DNA of 64,000 nucleotides, taken from NCBI RefSeq assembly GCF_001263175.1, contig NZ_CP012332.1, positions 2,539,501-2,603,500 of the forward strand, given 5' to 3'. The DNA comes from Vulgatibacter incomptus (GTDB lineage Bacteria; Myxococcota; Myxococcia; Myxococcales; Vulgatibacteraceae). Of this stretch, positions 53,214 through 62,988 are shown piece by piece. Position 1 is the first letter of the stretch. Every line of letters starts with the position of its first letter. The position numbers and the translations under genes were made by a program. Under the pieces are notes generated by a model. The model was not told where the DNA came from. It did not search any database and worked only from the letters and a program-made list of their open reading frames with translations.

Positions 53214-53261
53214 GTTCTTCCCCGCGATTCTAAGGGAGGGCGAGCGACGGGCTAAAGCCGG

Positions 53262-53741
53262 CTACTCGCTGAAGAGGTTGTCGATGTCCTCGTCGGTGAT
53301 CTCGGCGAACGGGCTGCCGCCGCCGGGGGCGCTCCCCTTCCGCTGGAGGTCGGCGAAGATCTGGCTGAGCTGCTCGCTCGCCTTCTTCACCCGGAGCCTC
53401 ACCAGCCCGAGGGAGGAGCGAGCGTCGAAGATTACGACGAGGATCACGCGTTGGGCGACGAGCGAGATGTGGAGGTTGTCCCGTTCACCCTCGTGGAAGA
53501 GGATCGAGAACTCCTTCTCCCCCAGGAGCTTGGCGAGGCCGCCGGTGGCCGCGATGTTCCCGGCGGTCAGCGACGCCAGGGACGTGGTGTCGATGTTGGC
53601 GGTCGCGCCGCTGCTTGCGATGAGCTGGCCGTTCTTATCGACGAGGAAGACCACCTTGGCGTTGGCTTCGCGCGTCAAGCTGTCGCAAATCCCGGTGATC
53701 CGATGGAATTCGTCGTCGTGCATCACCATCTGCTGGATCAT
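53262..53741 (-). CDS. mglB: MglA GTPase-activating protein MglB (roadblock/LC7)
   Basis: A 159-residue roadblock-domain dimer that activates GTP hydrolysis by MglA and marks the lagging pole. Core NAKVVFLVDKNGQLIASSGATANIDTTSLASLTAGN, then SLVAQRVILVVIFDARSSLGLVRLRVKKAS and the C-terminal SPFAEITDEDIDNLFSE, nearly as in M. xanthus. The ATG at 53741 with AAGGAG upstream gives the length of the Myxococcus protein; two further in-frame ATGs downstream and a GTG upstream are alternatives. First gene of mglBA, divergent from the deoxynucleoside kinase gene over a 296-bp gap with promoters not individually recognised. Confidence 0.95.
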   Translation of the reverse strand: MIQQMVMHDDEFHRITGICDSLTREANAKVVFLVDKNGQLIASSGATANIDTTSLASLTAGNIAATGGLAKLLGEKEFSILFHEGERDNLHISLVAQRVILVVIFDARSSLGLVRLRVKKASEQLSQIFADLQRKGSAPGGGSPFAEITDEDIDNLFSE

Positions 53742-54037
53742 CTGGCCGCTCACTCCTTGCAGGTCCCTCGGAAGCCTTCGGACCGGGGCAACCGAACCTT
53801 GGAACCGCATCCCGCGACGGCCGATGGCCCGGGCTGGCGCGTCGACCTTTTCTATCTGGCTGGTGGGTCACTTCTAGCAGAGGCCCCGGGCACCGGCAAG
53901 TTGCTCGCCCGCCTTGCGATCGAGCCGGCGTGGCCCACCGGGTTCCGCCTCGCGCCCGATGTAGACATGCGAAGGGACGGCGTGCTTAATGCCGCCCTTC
54001 CTCGTCGCGTTTCGCCAATCACACAGCCGAGGCAACG

Positions 54038-54679
54038 ATGGATCGCTCGCTCTACATCGTCGTGGAGGGGCCGGTGGGCGTGGGCAAGACCACGCTGGCC
54101 AAGCTCCTCGCGGACCGCCTCGGCGGCGTGCTCGTGGCGGAGCCGGTCGAGGAGAATCCGTTCCTGGCGCCGTTCTACTCGGATCGGGAGAAGCACGCGT
54201 TCCAGGCGCAGCTCTTCTTCCTGCTCTCGCGCTTCCAGCAGCAGCAGGAGCTCCACCAGCCGGACCTCTTCCGGCAGGTGACGGTGAGCGACTACCTCTT
54301 CGCCAAGGATCGCATCTTCGCGGCGCTCAACCTCGGCGCGCCGGAGATGGCGCTCTACGACCGGGTCTACTCGATGCTCCGCCCGCGGGTGGCGAAGCCC
54401 GACCTCGTGGTCTATCTCCAGGCCAGGCTCGACGTGCTCCAGGCGAGGATCCGCAGGCGGGGCCGCGACTTCGAGCGGAACTTCGATCCCGACTACCTCG
54501 CCCGGATCAGCTCGACCTACAACGACTTCTTCTTCCACTACGACGAGACGCCGCTGCTCGTGATCAACACGACCGACATCGACCTCGCGTCGAACGAGGC
54601 CGACCAGGACGCGATCGTCGCCGCGGTTCGCCGCCACCGGAAGGGCGTGCAACACTACATTCCGCGGGGGGCGGTCTGA
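54038..54679 (+). CDS. Deoxynucleoside kinase
   Basis: Salvages deoxynucleosides by phosphorylation. A 213-residue dNK-family kinase with P-loop VEGPVGVGKTTLAKLLADRL, the EPVEENPFLAPFY substrate loop, VSDYLFAKDRIFA, the LQARLDVLQARIRRRGRDFE lid arginines and late NTTDID. Substrate base is undetermined (deoxyadenosine or deoxyguanosine are usual for bacterial homologues). Its TGA stop overlaps the first bases of a complete dispersed repeat. Confidence 0.9.
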   Translation: MDRSLYIVVEGPVGVGKTTLAKLLADRLGGVLVAEPVEENPFLAPFYSDREKHAFQAQLFFLLSRFQQQQELHQPDLFRQVTVSDYLFAKDRIFAALNLGAPEMALYDRVYSMLRPRVAKPDLVVYLQARLDVLQARIRRRGRDFERNFDPDYLARISSTYNDFFFHYDETPLLVINTTDIDLASNEADQDAIVAAVRRHRKGVQHYIPRGAV

Positions 54680-54847
54680 GAGTTCGTGAAGAAATCACGA
54701 ACTCTCGCGAGCCGGAGGCGAGCAGACGAAAAGGAGCGCCCTCGCGCACGCGAAGCCGAAGGCGGAGCAAAAGAACGGCGCGATCGCGCGAAGCGCGAGC
54801 TGAAGATAGCGAGCCCGCACCTGCGGGACCGATATCTTCACACGCTC
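54678..54847 (+). repeat. Dispersed stop-codon-associated repeat, copy 7 (A-B, second B, C)
   Basis: Starts within the stop codon of the kinase gene exactly as copy 5 does in ltaE. Module A is GAGAGTTCGTGA / TCACGAACTCTC. Module B occurs twice (GAGCCGGAGGCGAGCAGACG and GAAGCCGAAGGCGGAGCAAA), and module C has stem GAAGATAGCGAGCCCGC / GCGGGACCGATATCTTC. It fills most of the 292-bp gap before panB. Confidence 0.85.
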
Positions 54848-54971
54848 GGACGAACCTTGCCGCCGGGCATTTGCTGGCGGGCACTTCGCATTCGCGACAG
54901 GCCCGACCACTCAAGCGAGGCACGGCGGCTTCACCGGCTCCGAGAGGGGCCATTTCCAACGGAGGTGAACC

Positions 54972-55859
<888 letters not shown>

Positions 55860-55862
<3 letters not shown>

Positions 55863-55959
55863 GCCGAAGGCGAAGCAAACGAAAAGAAGAGCGTTTCCGC
55901 GCGGAGCGCGGCTGAAGAAGTTGGGCCCGCTCCTGCGGGGCCAACTTCTTCACTCGCTC
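55860..55959 (+). repeat. Dispersed stop-codon-associated repeat, copy 8 (modules B and C)
   Basis: TGAGCCGAAGGCGAAGCAAA overlaps the panB stop codon. Module C has the cleanest stem in the window: GAAGAAGTTGGGCCCGC pairs with GCGGGGCCAACTTCTTC apart from one position. It ends CGCTC, 21 bp before panC, so it is transcribed within the panB-panC operon. Confidence 0.85.
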
Positions 55960-55980
55960 TACGCGGGCGCCGAGGGCACC

Positions 55981-56841
55981 ATGCAGAAGCCGATCGTCGT
56001 CCATACCCGCGAAGAGCTCCTGAAGGAGCTGCGAGCCCTGGAGGAGCGCGGAGTGAGCCTCGCGCTCGTCCCGACCATGGGCTACCTGCACGAGGGCCAT
56101 CTCTCCCTGGTCCGCGAGGGCGCCGCCCGAGCGGATCGGGTGGCCGTCTCGATCTTCGTGAACCCGACCCAGTTCGGTCCCGGTGAGGACCTCGATCGCT
56201 ACCCGCGGGACCTGTCCGGCGACGTCGAGAAGCTCGACGCCGCCGGCGCGTGGCTCGTCTATGCGCCGAAGAGCCCGAGGGAGGTCTATCCCGAGGGCTT
56301 CCAGACCTGGGTGGACGTGGAGGGGCTCTCGCTGGGCCTGTGCGGCGGCAAGAGGCCGGGACACTTCCGCGGCGTGGCGACGGTGGTGTGCAAGCTCCTG
56401 ACACTCTTCCGCCCGAAGGTCGCGCTTTTCGGACAGAAGGACTATCAGCAGCTCGCGGTGATCCGGCGCATGGCGCGGGACCTGGATCTCGACGCACGGA
56501 CCGAGGTCGTGGGGATGCCGATCGTCCGGGAGCCGGACGGCCTCGCGATGTCGTCGCGGAACGCCTACCTCTCGGCGGACGAGAGGCGGCGCGCGCTCTC
56601 GCTGCATCGCGGGCTCTACGCTGCACGCGCGCTCCACGAAGCCGGCGAGCGCGACCCCGCGCGACTCATTGGTGCGGCGCGGGACGCGATGGCCGGCGAC
56701 GTCGATCGGATCGACTACGTCGAGCTCGTGGACGCGGACTCCCTCGAGACGGTGGAGCGCGTCGAAGATCCCGTCTGCCTCCTCGTCGCGGCCTTCGTCG
56801 GCCGCACGAGGCTTATCGACAACCTCGTGGTGGGGCGGTAG
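55981..56841 (+). CDS. panC: Pantothenate synthetase
   Basis: Joins pantoate and beta-alanine using ATP. A 286-residue enzyme with PTMGYLHEGHLSLVREG (HIGH-like motif), SIFVNPTQFGPGEDLDRYPR, GQKDYQQLAVIRRM and the KMSKS-like MSSRNAYLS. It starts 21 bp after the repeat that follows panB; upstream in-frame codons translate the repeat and are rejected. Two bases separate it from smpB. Confidence 0.97.
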   Translation: MQKPIVVHTREELLKELRALEERGVSLALVPTMGYLHEGHLSLVREGAARADRVAVSIFVNPTQFGPGEDLDRYPRDLSGDVEKLDAAGAWLVYAPKSPREVYPEGFQTWVDVEGLSLGLCGGKRPGHFRGVATVVCKLLTLFRPKVALFGQKDYQQLAVIRRMARDLDLDARTEVVGMPIVREPDGLAMSSRNAYLSADERRRALSLHRGLYAARALHEAGERDPARLIGAARDAMAGDVDRIDYVELVDADSLETVERVEDPVCLLVAAFVGRTRLIDNLVVGR

Positions 56842-56843
56842 CG

Positions 56844-57326
56844 ATGTCGACGAAGGCCAAGAGCGGCGAGAAGCTCGTCGCCGAGAACCGCAAGGCGCGG
56901 CACGACTTCGAGCTCGGCGAGAAGTGGGAGTGCGGTCTCGTCCTCGTGGGCAGCGAGGTGAAGGCGCTACGGGAGGGCAACGCGAACCTCTCGGACTCCT
57001 ACGCCATGGCGAAGGACGACGAGCTCTACGTCCACAACCTGCGGATCGGCGAGTACAAGGCCGCCGCGATGCTGGGCCACGTGCCGCTGCGGGATCGCAA
57101 GCTGCTGCTCCACCGGGCGGAGATCGACAAGATCCTGCGCAAGGTGAAGGAGCGCGGTTTCACGCTCGTCCCCACGAAGCTCTATTTCAAGGACGGGCGC
57201 GCGAAGCTCGAGATCGCCCTCGCGAGCGGCAAGACGGGCGTCGATCGCCGCGACACGATCAAGGAGCGCGACACCAAGCGCGAGATCGATCGCGCGATGC
57301 GCGGGGGCAAGGGCCGCGCGCGCTGA
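56844..57326 (+). CDS. smpB: SsrA-binding protein SmpB
   Basis: Partner of tmRNA in rescuing stalled ribosomes. A 160-residue protein with ENRKARHDFELGEKWECGLVLVGSEVKALREG, VPLRDRKLLLHRAEIDKI, TLVPTKLYFKDGRAKLEIALASGK and the basic C-terminal helix. It follows panC by two bases. No tmRNA gene was recognised next to it. Confidence 0.96.
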   Translation: MSTKAKSGEKLVAENRKARHDFELGEKWECGLVLVGSEVKALREGNANLSDSYAMAKDDELYVHNLRIGEYKAAAMLGHVPLRDRKLLLHRAEIDKILRKVKERGFTLVPTKLYFKDGRAKLEIALASGKTGVDRRDTIKERDTKREIDRAMRGGKGRAR

Positions 57327-57393
57327 ACGCGCCCGGCCGATCCCACTGAGATGACGTCCAGGGACGGCGACGAGCCGCCCCGCGTCCCCACGC

Positions 57394-58286
57394 TCAGGCC
57401 TGCGAGAGGATCCGGAGCGGGATCGGGCCCGGCTCGTTGGTGGGATGCGCGCAGCCGCCGCCGAGCGCGTCGTCGTCGGAGCCGCCGGGATCGAGGGCCA
57501 GGAGCGACTCGTCGGCGCTCTCGATCCGATCCACGCCGTAGAGCTCGCGCAGCTTGGGATCGAGGAGGTGCGTCGGGCGCACGTTGCCGATCGCCGCGAG
57601 CATGTTGCCCTTCACGTTCGGGTTCGACTCGTGGAGCTGGGCGATGAGGCGCTTCACCTGCTTGCGCTGCAGGTTCTCCTGGGAGCCGCAGAGATCGCAG
57701 GGGATGATCGGGAACTTCATCTCCGCGGCGAACTCGGCGATCTGCTCCTCGGCGCAGTACGCCAGCGGCCGGATCACGGTGTTGCGGCCGTCGTCGGAGC
57801 GGAGCTTGGGAGGCATCGCCTTGAGCTGCCCCGAGTAGAGCAGGTTGAGCATCAGGGTCTCGACGATGTCGTCCCGGTGGTGGCCGAGGGCGATCTTGGT
57901 GGCGCCGAGGTCCACCGCGACGTCGTAGAGGATGCCGCGACGCAGCCGCGAGCACAGCGCGCAGGTGGTCTTCCCGGCAGGGACCTTCTCCTTCACGATG
58001 GAGTAGGTGTCCCGCTGGATCATCCGGTACTCGTAGCCTTCGGCCTCGAGGTAGTCGCGGATCACGTGGCCGGGGAAGCCCGGATGGCCCTGGTCGAGGT
58101 TGACGGCGACGATCGAGAAGTCGAAGGCGACGCGCCTCTGGACCTGGCGGAGCAGGTACAGGAGCGTGTAGGAGTCCTTCCCCCCGATAGGCCGACCATG
58201 ATCCGGTCGTTCGGCTCGATCAGGTTGAAGTCGCGGCTGGCCCGCGACAGGTCGTTGAGGAGGATCTTCTCCAGGCGGCTGCTCAT
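57394..58286 (-). pseudogene. ttcA: tRNA 2-thiocytidine synthetase TtcA, interrupted by a frameshift
   Basis: PP-loop ATPase that thiolates C32 of tRNAs. The N-terminal 34 residues ([20 protein letters not shown]... to VGLSGG) are in one frame and the remainder, from [14 protein letters not shown] onwards, is in another. The break is in a G6 run (58180-58185), exactly inside the ATP-binding SGGKDS motif; one extra G restores a normal protein of about 298 residues with [19 protein letters not shown] and both iron-sulfur Cys pairs (CALC, CDLC). The start has GGAGCGAAGG. A homopolymer read error, a recent mutation or slippage are all possible. Confidence 0.85.
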
Positions 58287-58333
58287 CCTTCGCTCCGAAT
58301 TCTATGGCGGGCGCGCGACCGATCGTTGCCGGG

Positions 58334-58351
58334 AACCGCCTCGCGGCGGTT
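58334..58351 (-). terminator. Hairpin between rsmA and ttcA
   Basis: AACCGCC / GGCGGTT with a TCGC tetraloop, about 35 bp after the rsmA stop codon. Confidence 0.6.
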
Positions 58352-58383
58352 TACCACAACCGGCTCCCGACCTGACAACCAGG

Positions 58384-59223
58384 TCATCCCGCCTGAGCGA
58401 TCGCGCGCGCGAGCGCGGCGAGCTCCTCGACCGCGAGGGTCTCGGCGCGGCGTCCGCCGTCGATCCCGCTGCGCTCGAGGGCGGCGGCCAGGATCTCGGG
58501 CGAGGCGATGCGCCCTCCCCGGAGGGAGTTGACGAGGGTCTTTCGACGCTGGGCGAACGCGCCCTTCACCACGCGGCGGAAGAGCTCCTCGTCGCCGGGA
58601 TCGGCCCTGGGAGCCTCCCGCAGCTCGAGGCGCACGACGGCGCTCTCCACCTCGGGGGGCGGCGTGAACACGCCGGCGGGAACGCGGTGGGGGACGTCGA
58701 CGTCCGCGTGGAGCTGGAGGAGCACGGAGAGGACCCCGTATTCCTTGCCGCCCGGACGCGCGGCGATGCGCTCGGTCACCTCCCGCTGGAGGAGGAAGAC
58801 CATGCGGCTGACGGAGTCGCGCTGGGACTCCACGTGGAAGAGGATCTCGGTGGAGAGGTGGTACGGGAGGTTTCCCACCACGACGAGCTTTCGGCCCGTC
58901 TCCGCAGCGAGAGCGGCGAGATCGATGGTGGCGGCGTTCTCCTCGCGGACCTCGACGTTCCGGAGCGGCTCGAGGTCGGCGCGAAGGATGGGGACCAGGT
59001 CGCGATCCCGCTCGACCGCGACGACCCTCGCGCCGGTGGCGGCCAGGTGCCGGGTGAGATGGCCGAGGCCCGCGCCGAGCTCGACGACCGTGTCGTCGGC
59101 GCCGATCCGGCACGCTTCGGCGATCGCGCCGAGGTGGTGGTCGTCGCCGAGGAAGTTCTGCCCCCAGGCCTTCTTGGGACGCAGGCCGTGGCGGCGAAGG
59201 ATGACGGAAGGGGAATCAGCCAT
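58384..59223 (-). CDS. rsmA: 16S rRNA (adenine-1518/1519-N6) dimethyltransferase
   Basis: KsgA-type methyltransferase of the small subunit. A 279-residue protein with FLGDDHHLGAIAEACRI, the SAM-binding VELGAGLGHLTRHLA, and the catalytic NLPYHLSTEILFH motif, then FTPPPEVESAVVRL. Its ATG lies directly after the tsaD stop codon, with GGAGG supplied by the end of tsaD, so the two are translated as a unit. Confidence 0.96.
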   Translation of the reverse strand: MADSPSVILRRHGLRPKKAWGQNFLGDDHHLGAIAEACRIGADDTVVELGAGLGHLTRHLAATGARVVAVERDRDLVPILRADLEPLRNVEVREENAATIDLAALAAETGRKLVVVGNLPYHLSTEILFHVESQRDSVSRMVFLLQREVTERIAARPGGKEYGVLSVLLQLHADVDVPHRVPAGVFTPPPEVESAVVRLELREAPRADPGDEELFRRVVKGAFAQRRKTLVNSLRGGRIASPEILAAALERSGIDGGRRAETLAVEELAALARAIAQAG

Positions 59224-60225
59224 CTAGAGCCTCCAGGAGGGATTGGCGTTGAGGGCGAGGCCTTCGGCCCCGCCGCCGCGGCGGAAGGTCTCGTAGCCCG
59301 CGACGGCGATCATCGCGCCGTTGTCGGTGCAGAGGCGCTTGGGCGGCACGTGGACGTGGATGCCGCTCGCGGCGCCCCGCTCCACCGCGAGCTCGCGGAT
59401 CCGGCTGTTGGCGGCGACGCCCCCGCAGAGCACGAGGCGCGGCAGGCCGGCCTCCTTTGCCGCGGCGACGGCCTTGCGGGTGACCACGTCGGCGATGGCC
59501 TCCTGCACGCTGGCGCAGAAGTCGGCGAGCGCCTGGCCCTGCGGGAGCCCGTGCTGCTGCACGTGGTAGAGCGCCGCGGTCTTGAGACCGGAGAAGGAGA
59601 AGTCGTTCGTCTTCCGCTTGTTGAGCCCGCGGGGGAAGCGGATGGCCTTGGGATCGCCGGTCCGGGCGAGGCGGTCGATCTCGACGCCGCCCGGGTACGG
59701 GAGGCCCAGGAGCCGCGCCACCTTGTCGAAGGCCTCGCCGGCGGCGTCGTCGAGCGTGGCTCCCAGGAGGCGGTAGCGGCCGTAGTCCTCCACCGCGTAG
59801 AGGCTGGTGTGGCCGCCGGAGACGATCAGGCCGAGGAAGGGCGGCTCGGGCGCCTGCTCGTCCATGCGGATGGCGAGGAGGTGGCCCTCCAGGTGGTTGA
59901 CGCCGACCACCGGCTTGCCGGCGGCGTAGGCCAGCGACTTTCCGACCTGCAGACCGACGAGGAGCGCGCCGATGAGGCCGGGGCCGCTGGTGACGGCGAC
60001 GACGTCGATGTCGCGCAGGCGCACGCCGGCCCGCTCCAGCGCCTCATCCACGACCGGCATCACCTGGAGGACGTGGTTGCGCGAGGCGAGCTCGGGGACC
60101 ACCCCGCCCCACCGCCGGTGGATCTCGATCTGGGTCGAGACGACGTCGGAGAGGGCTTCCCTGCCGTCGCGCACCACGGCCGCGGCGGTCTCGTCACAGG
60201 AGGTCTCGAGTCCAAGAACCAACAT
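59224..60225 (-). CDS. tsaD: tRNA N6-threonylcarbamoyltransferase
   Basis: Catalytic subunit for the t6A37 modification of tRNAs reading ANN codons. A 333-residue ASKHA-fold enzyme with LGLETSCDETAAAVV, metal-binding NHLEGHLLA, IVSGGHTSLY, and LVLCGGVAANSRIREL. The ATG at 60225 follows CGCGGAATG; the long open frame further upstream is antisense to other genes. Operon with rsmA, both being RNA modifiers. Confidence 0.96.
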   Translation of the reverse strand: MLVLGLETSCDETAAAVVRDGREALSDVVSTQIEIHRRWGGVVPELASRNHVLQVMPVVDEALERAGVRLRDIDVVAVTSGPGLIGALLVGLQVGKSLAYAAGKPVVGVNHLEGHLLAIRMDEQAPEPPFLGLIVSGGHTSLYAVEDYGRYRLLGATLDDAAGEAFDKVARLLGLPYPGGVEIDRLARTGDPKAIRFPRGLNKRKTNDFSFSGLKTAALYHVQQHGLPQGQALADFCASVQEAIADVVTRKAVAAAKEAGLPRLVLCGGVAANSRIRELAVERGAASGIHVHVPPKRLCTDNGAMIAVAGYETFRRGGGAEGLALNANPSWRL

Positions 60226-60268
60226 TCCGCGGCTTATAACACGCGAAGGGCCCCGGACTTTCGAGGGG

Positions 60269-61777
60269 TTAGGGCGAGATCGCGTCGGCGTGGGCGGTTT
60301 CGGGTGCTTGGCGCCGAGAAGACTGCGCGTAGAGCACGCCCAGGACGGCCAGGGCGACGATCGCGGCGGCGAGCCAAAGCCGCATACGGAGGCGCCGGGC
60401 CCGCTGGCGGTCCTCCTCGAGCGACCGGTACTTTTCCATGACCGGCAGGTCGATCGGGGCGGCGGCAGGCTTCGCCGGACGCGGCCCACTTCCACCCTCG
60501 GGACCGATGGACACCGGGCGCGCCGAAGCGCCGGACGGCTCGAACGCGCTGGCGCCGGCAGCGATCCCCATCGGCAGGCCGGGGGAAGCAGAGGAGGCGA
60601 GGGCCGAGCCGGGCGTGGCGGCAGGCGAGAGGGCCGCGGACGGCTGGGCGACGGGGCGCTGCGCCGATGGAGCGGCGGCAGGGGCCGGCTGCGAAGCGGG
60701 GACGGCGGCGGGGGCCGGTTGCGACGCGGGGGCGTCGGCCTCGTCCGGTCCGGCGAACCAGGAAGCGGCCGGAGCAGTGGCGACCGCCTTTGCCGCGGGC
60801 GCGGCCTCGGGCGTTCTCGGCACGGAGGGATCCGCCGGGCGGAGGATGCCGGCGGCGTAGAGCTTCGCAGCGGCGGTCAGGCAGGCGAGGTCGTCCAGCT
60901 CGGTCTCCTCGACCACCGCGCCGAGCGCTCGGGTTCCGTCGAACTCGCGAAGGACCGGGTTGATCTCGTCGGGGAGACCGGAGAGGCGCTGGCCAAGGAC
61001 GGCGTGGTCCACCGCGAGCGCCGTATCGAAGGGAGGGAGCTGCTCGGCGAGCCGCGCGCGCTCGTCCATGCGGCGCATGCCCTCCATCAGCAGGCCCTGG
61101 GTGGAGAAGTCGATCCGGTTCTCCCGCGAGACGGCCTTGAACTCGATCTCGAAGGATCCTTCGGTCCAGGCGAGGAGGCGATGGAATGCCATCTCGCCGC
61201 TGAGCCTGCCGAGCTCGACGTCGACGACCTTTCCGTCCCGGAAGAAGACCTCGGCGGCGGTGCCCCTCTTCTCGACCAGGCGGATGACGCCGGTCTTCCG
61301 CCCGATCTCGAGGGTCTGGACGAGATCGACCACGCCCATGTGGGAGAGGCTGCCTGCGAAACCACCTTTCTGGTCCCGGCGCTCGAGCCGCTCCTTGTCC
61401 CGCTTCTGGAGCAGGATCTTCACCCGGGTGATGATCTCCTGGAGGTAGATCGGCTTGGTGAGATAGTCGTCCACCCCCAGCTCGAGGCCCTTGACCTTGT
61501 ACTCGAGGGACTTCTGGCTGCTCAGGAAGACGAAAGGGACTCCGAGGAAGCGCTCGTCCTCCTTGAGCCTCCTGCAGAGCTCGAAGCCGTCCATCTCCGG
61601 CATCTTGGTGTCGGAGATCACGAGGTCGGGTACGTGGGATCCGCACTTCTCGAGGGCGTCGACGCCGTTGACTGCCGTGATGACGCCGTAGCCGACGGTC
61701 TTCAGGCTCACCTCCATCACGCGGAGGCTCTTGGCGTCGGCATCGACGAGGAGAAGGTGCTGCTTCACCGGGTGCAT
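60269..61777 (-). CDS. Response regulator with DUF4388 domain and C-terminal membrane anchor
   Basis: A 502-residue signalling protein. Receiver domain at residues 1-125 ([11 protein letters not shown], phospho-acceptor Asp in [15 protein letters not shown], Lys in YLTKPIY); DUF4388/PATAN domain at about 140-240 ([47 protein letters not shown]); a Pro/Ala-rich linker with PASQPAPAA-type repeats; and a single membrane helix near residue 475 ([18 protein letters not shown]). A receiver tethered to the membrane by its C-terminus is unusual. The partner kinase is not in the window; DUF4388 proteins are abundant in myxobacteria. Confidence 0.88.
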   Translation of the reverse strand: MHPVKQHLLLVDADAKSLRVMEVSLKTVGYGVITAVNGVDALEKCGSHVPDLVISDTKMPEMDGFELCRRLKEDERFLGVPFVFLSSQKSLEYKVKGLELGVDDYLTKPIYLQEIITRVKILLQKRDKERLERRDQKGGFAGSLSHMGVVDLVQTLEIGRKTGVIRLVEKRGTAAEVFFRDGKVVDVELGRLSGEMAFHRLLAWTEGSFEIEFKAVSRENRIDFSTQGLLMEGMRRMDERARLAEQLPPFDTALAVDHAVLGQRLSGLPDEINPVLREFDGTRALGAVVEETELDDLACLTAAAKLYAAGILRPADPSVPRTPEAAPAAKAVATAPAASWFAGPDEADAPASQPAPAAVPASQPAPAAAPSAQRPVAQPSAALSPAATPGSALASSASPGLPMGIAAGASAFEPSGASARPVSIGPEGGSGPRPAKPAAAPIDLPVMEKYRSLEEDRQRARRLRMRLWLAAAIVALAVLGVLYAQSSRRQAPETAHADAISP

Positions 61778-61861
61778 CGCTCCCTCACGATCGGGCGAAC
61801 ATGATCCAGGCAGAGCGAGAGGGGTGTCAAGCTCGCGGAGTCGAGTGCAGGGCCGGTTGCT

Positions 61862-62977
61862 TCATTCGGTCCGGGGCCCGGCGGAGCGCTGATCCAGGAC
61901 CCAGAGGTAGTGGAGGGCCGTCTCACACCCGGGATGCTTGTTCAACAAGCGCACGAGCTCCTGGCGTGCCTTGCCAAGGGCCGGCCTCGTGGGATCCGCG
62001 TGGACCGCCCAGATCACGTGAGCCCGGAGGTCCGGACGATCCTCGACACGGAGGGCTTGCATGAAGAGCGCGAGCGCCTGGCTGAAGTGCCTGGCGGAGA
62101 GGGCTTCCTCGCCTCGCGCCACCAGGGACCGAAGCTCCTCGTTGGCGATGGCGCCGGCCCGAAGCGGCCCGTTGCTCGAGAAGCCGGGCGTCCTCTCCAG
62201 CTCGTTCGGCTGCCCAGCGGGCCGAGCGAGGACTTCGGCTTCGCCTTCGCCGGGTACCGCGAGAGCGATGCCCATCAAGAAGAAGGCGGCGGTGATCGCT
62301 GCCGCCATGGGCTCGTCGACATCGGCCGCGGACAGGAGCTCCTTCAACGCCCGGGGCTCCAACATGCGCAGGACGACGGCGGTCTCCCGCTCCGCGAGCT
62401 CGAAGTGGGCGGCGTACCGCTCCCATCCGTCTCGCAAGCGTAGACCATGGCCGGCAGGAATCTCCTTGAGGATCCGATGGGCGGTCGCGCGGCCGCCGGC
62501 GGCCGCGAGCGCGTCGAGGATGGCGCGATGCGGGCCGATTCGGACCTCTTCGGTCCATGCCGGGAGATCGGAGACCGAGTGAAACGAGTAGACACCTTCC
62601 GTGACGTTCGAGAGCGTCTGCAGATGGCTCCTGTGGTGGAGGCCGAGACCTCGAGCGAGTCGCTCTTCGGTGATGCAGCCGAGCGCGATGAGCGCTTCGC
62701 CCTGTTTACGCCCCTCCGCGACCGCCACGAGGCTGCGCTCGAGGGCGACCATGTCGATCCAGCCCAGCTCGAGGAGGAACTGCCCCAGCGGCTTGAAGCC
62801 GAAGAAGATCTGCACGCCGCAGGGGCGGCCCCCACGGAAGTAGACGTGGGAGGTACCCCTCGGGGAATCGATGACGAGGTTTCCGGTAGCCCTGGTGCGC
62901 AGCGCCTCGATGAGGATCGAGGCGAAAGGCGAGGATCGAAGCTCGCCGCCCGAGAGGTCGCATGGAGGTCGGATCAC
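61862..62977 (-). CDS. DUF4388-domain protein
   Basis: A 371-residue cytoplasmic protein. DUF4388/PATAN domain at residues 10-110 (SSPFASILIEALRTRATGNLVIDSPRGTSHVYFRGGRPCGVQIFFG), a helical middle region, and a C-terminal tetratricopeptide-like part (LVARGEEALSARHFSQALALFMQALR). No receiver or output domain. The adjacent receiver-DUF4388 gene suggests a common pathway or a duplication of the domain. The start at 62977 is a GTG/ATG-type codon with few alternatives. It ends 84 bp upstream of the receiver gene and may be co-transcribed with it. Confidence 0.8.
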   Translation of the reverse strand: MIRPPCDLSGGELRSSPFASILIEALRTRATGNLVIDSPRGTSHVYFRGGRPCGVQIFFGFKPLGQFLLELGWIDMVALERSLVAVAEGRKQGEALIALGCITEERLARGLGLHHRSHLQTLSNVTEGVYSFHSVSDLPAWTEEVRIGPHRAILDALAAAGGRATAHRILKEIPAGHGLRLRDGWERYAAHFELAERETAVVLRMLEPRALKELLSAADVDEPMAAAITAAFFLMGIALAVPGEGEAEVLARPAGQPNELERTPGFSSNGPLRAGAIANEELRSLVARGEEALSARHFSQALALFMQALRVEDRPDLRAHVIWAVHADPTRPALGKARQELVRLLNKHPGCETALHYLWVLDQRSAGPRTE

Positions 62978-62988
62978 GATGTACGACT

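Noticed and set aside
57327-57393. tmRNA gene near smpB
   Set aside because: The gap after smpB is only 67 bp and no alanyl-tRNA-like ends or tag reading frame were seen in the surroundings.
57445-60441. Long plus-strand open frame opposite ttcA, rsmA and tsaD
   Set aside because: Antisense shadow of three conserved RNA-modification genes; no recognisable domain.
60650-60760. GC-rich direct repeats that could be a minisatellite
   Set aside because: They encode the PASQPAPAA linker of the receiver-DUF4388 protein in frame; repeat changes would be multiples of three, so they are coding low complexity, not a frame switch.
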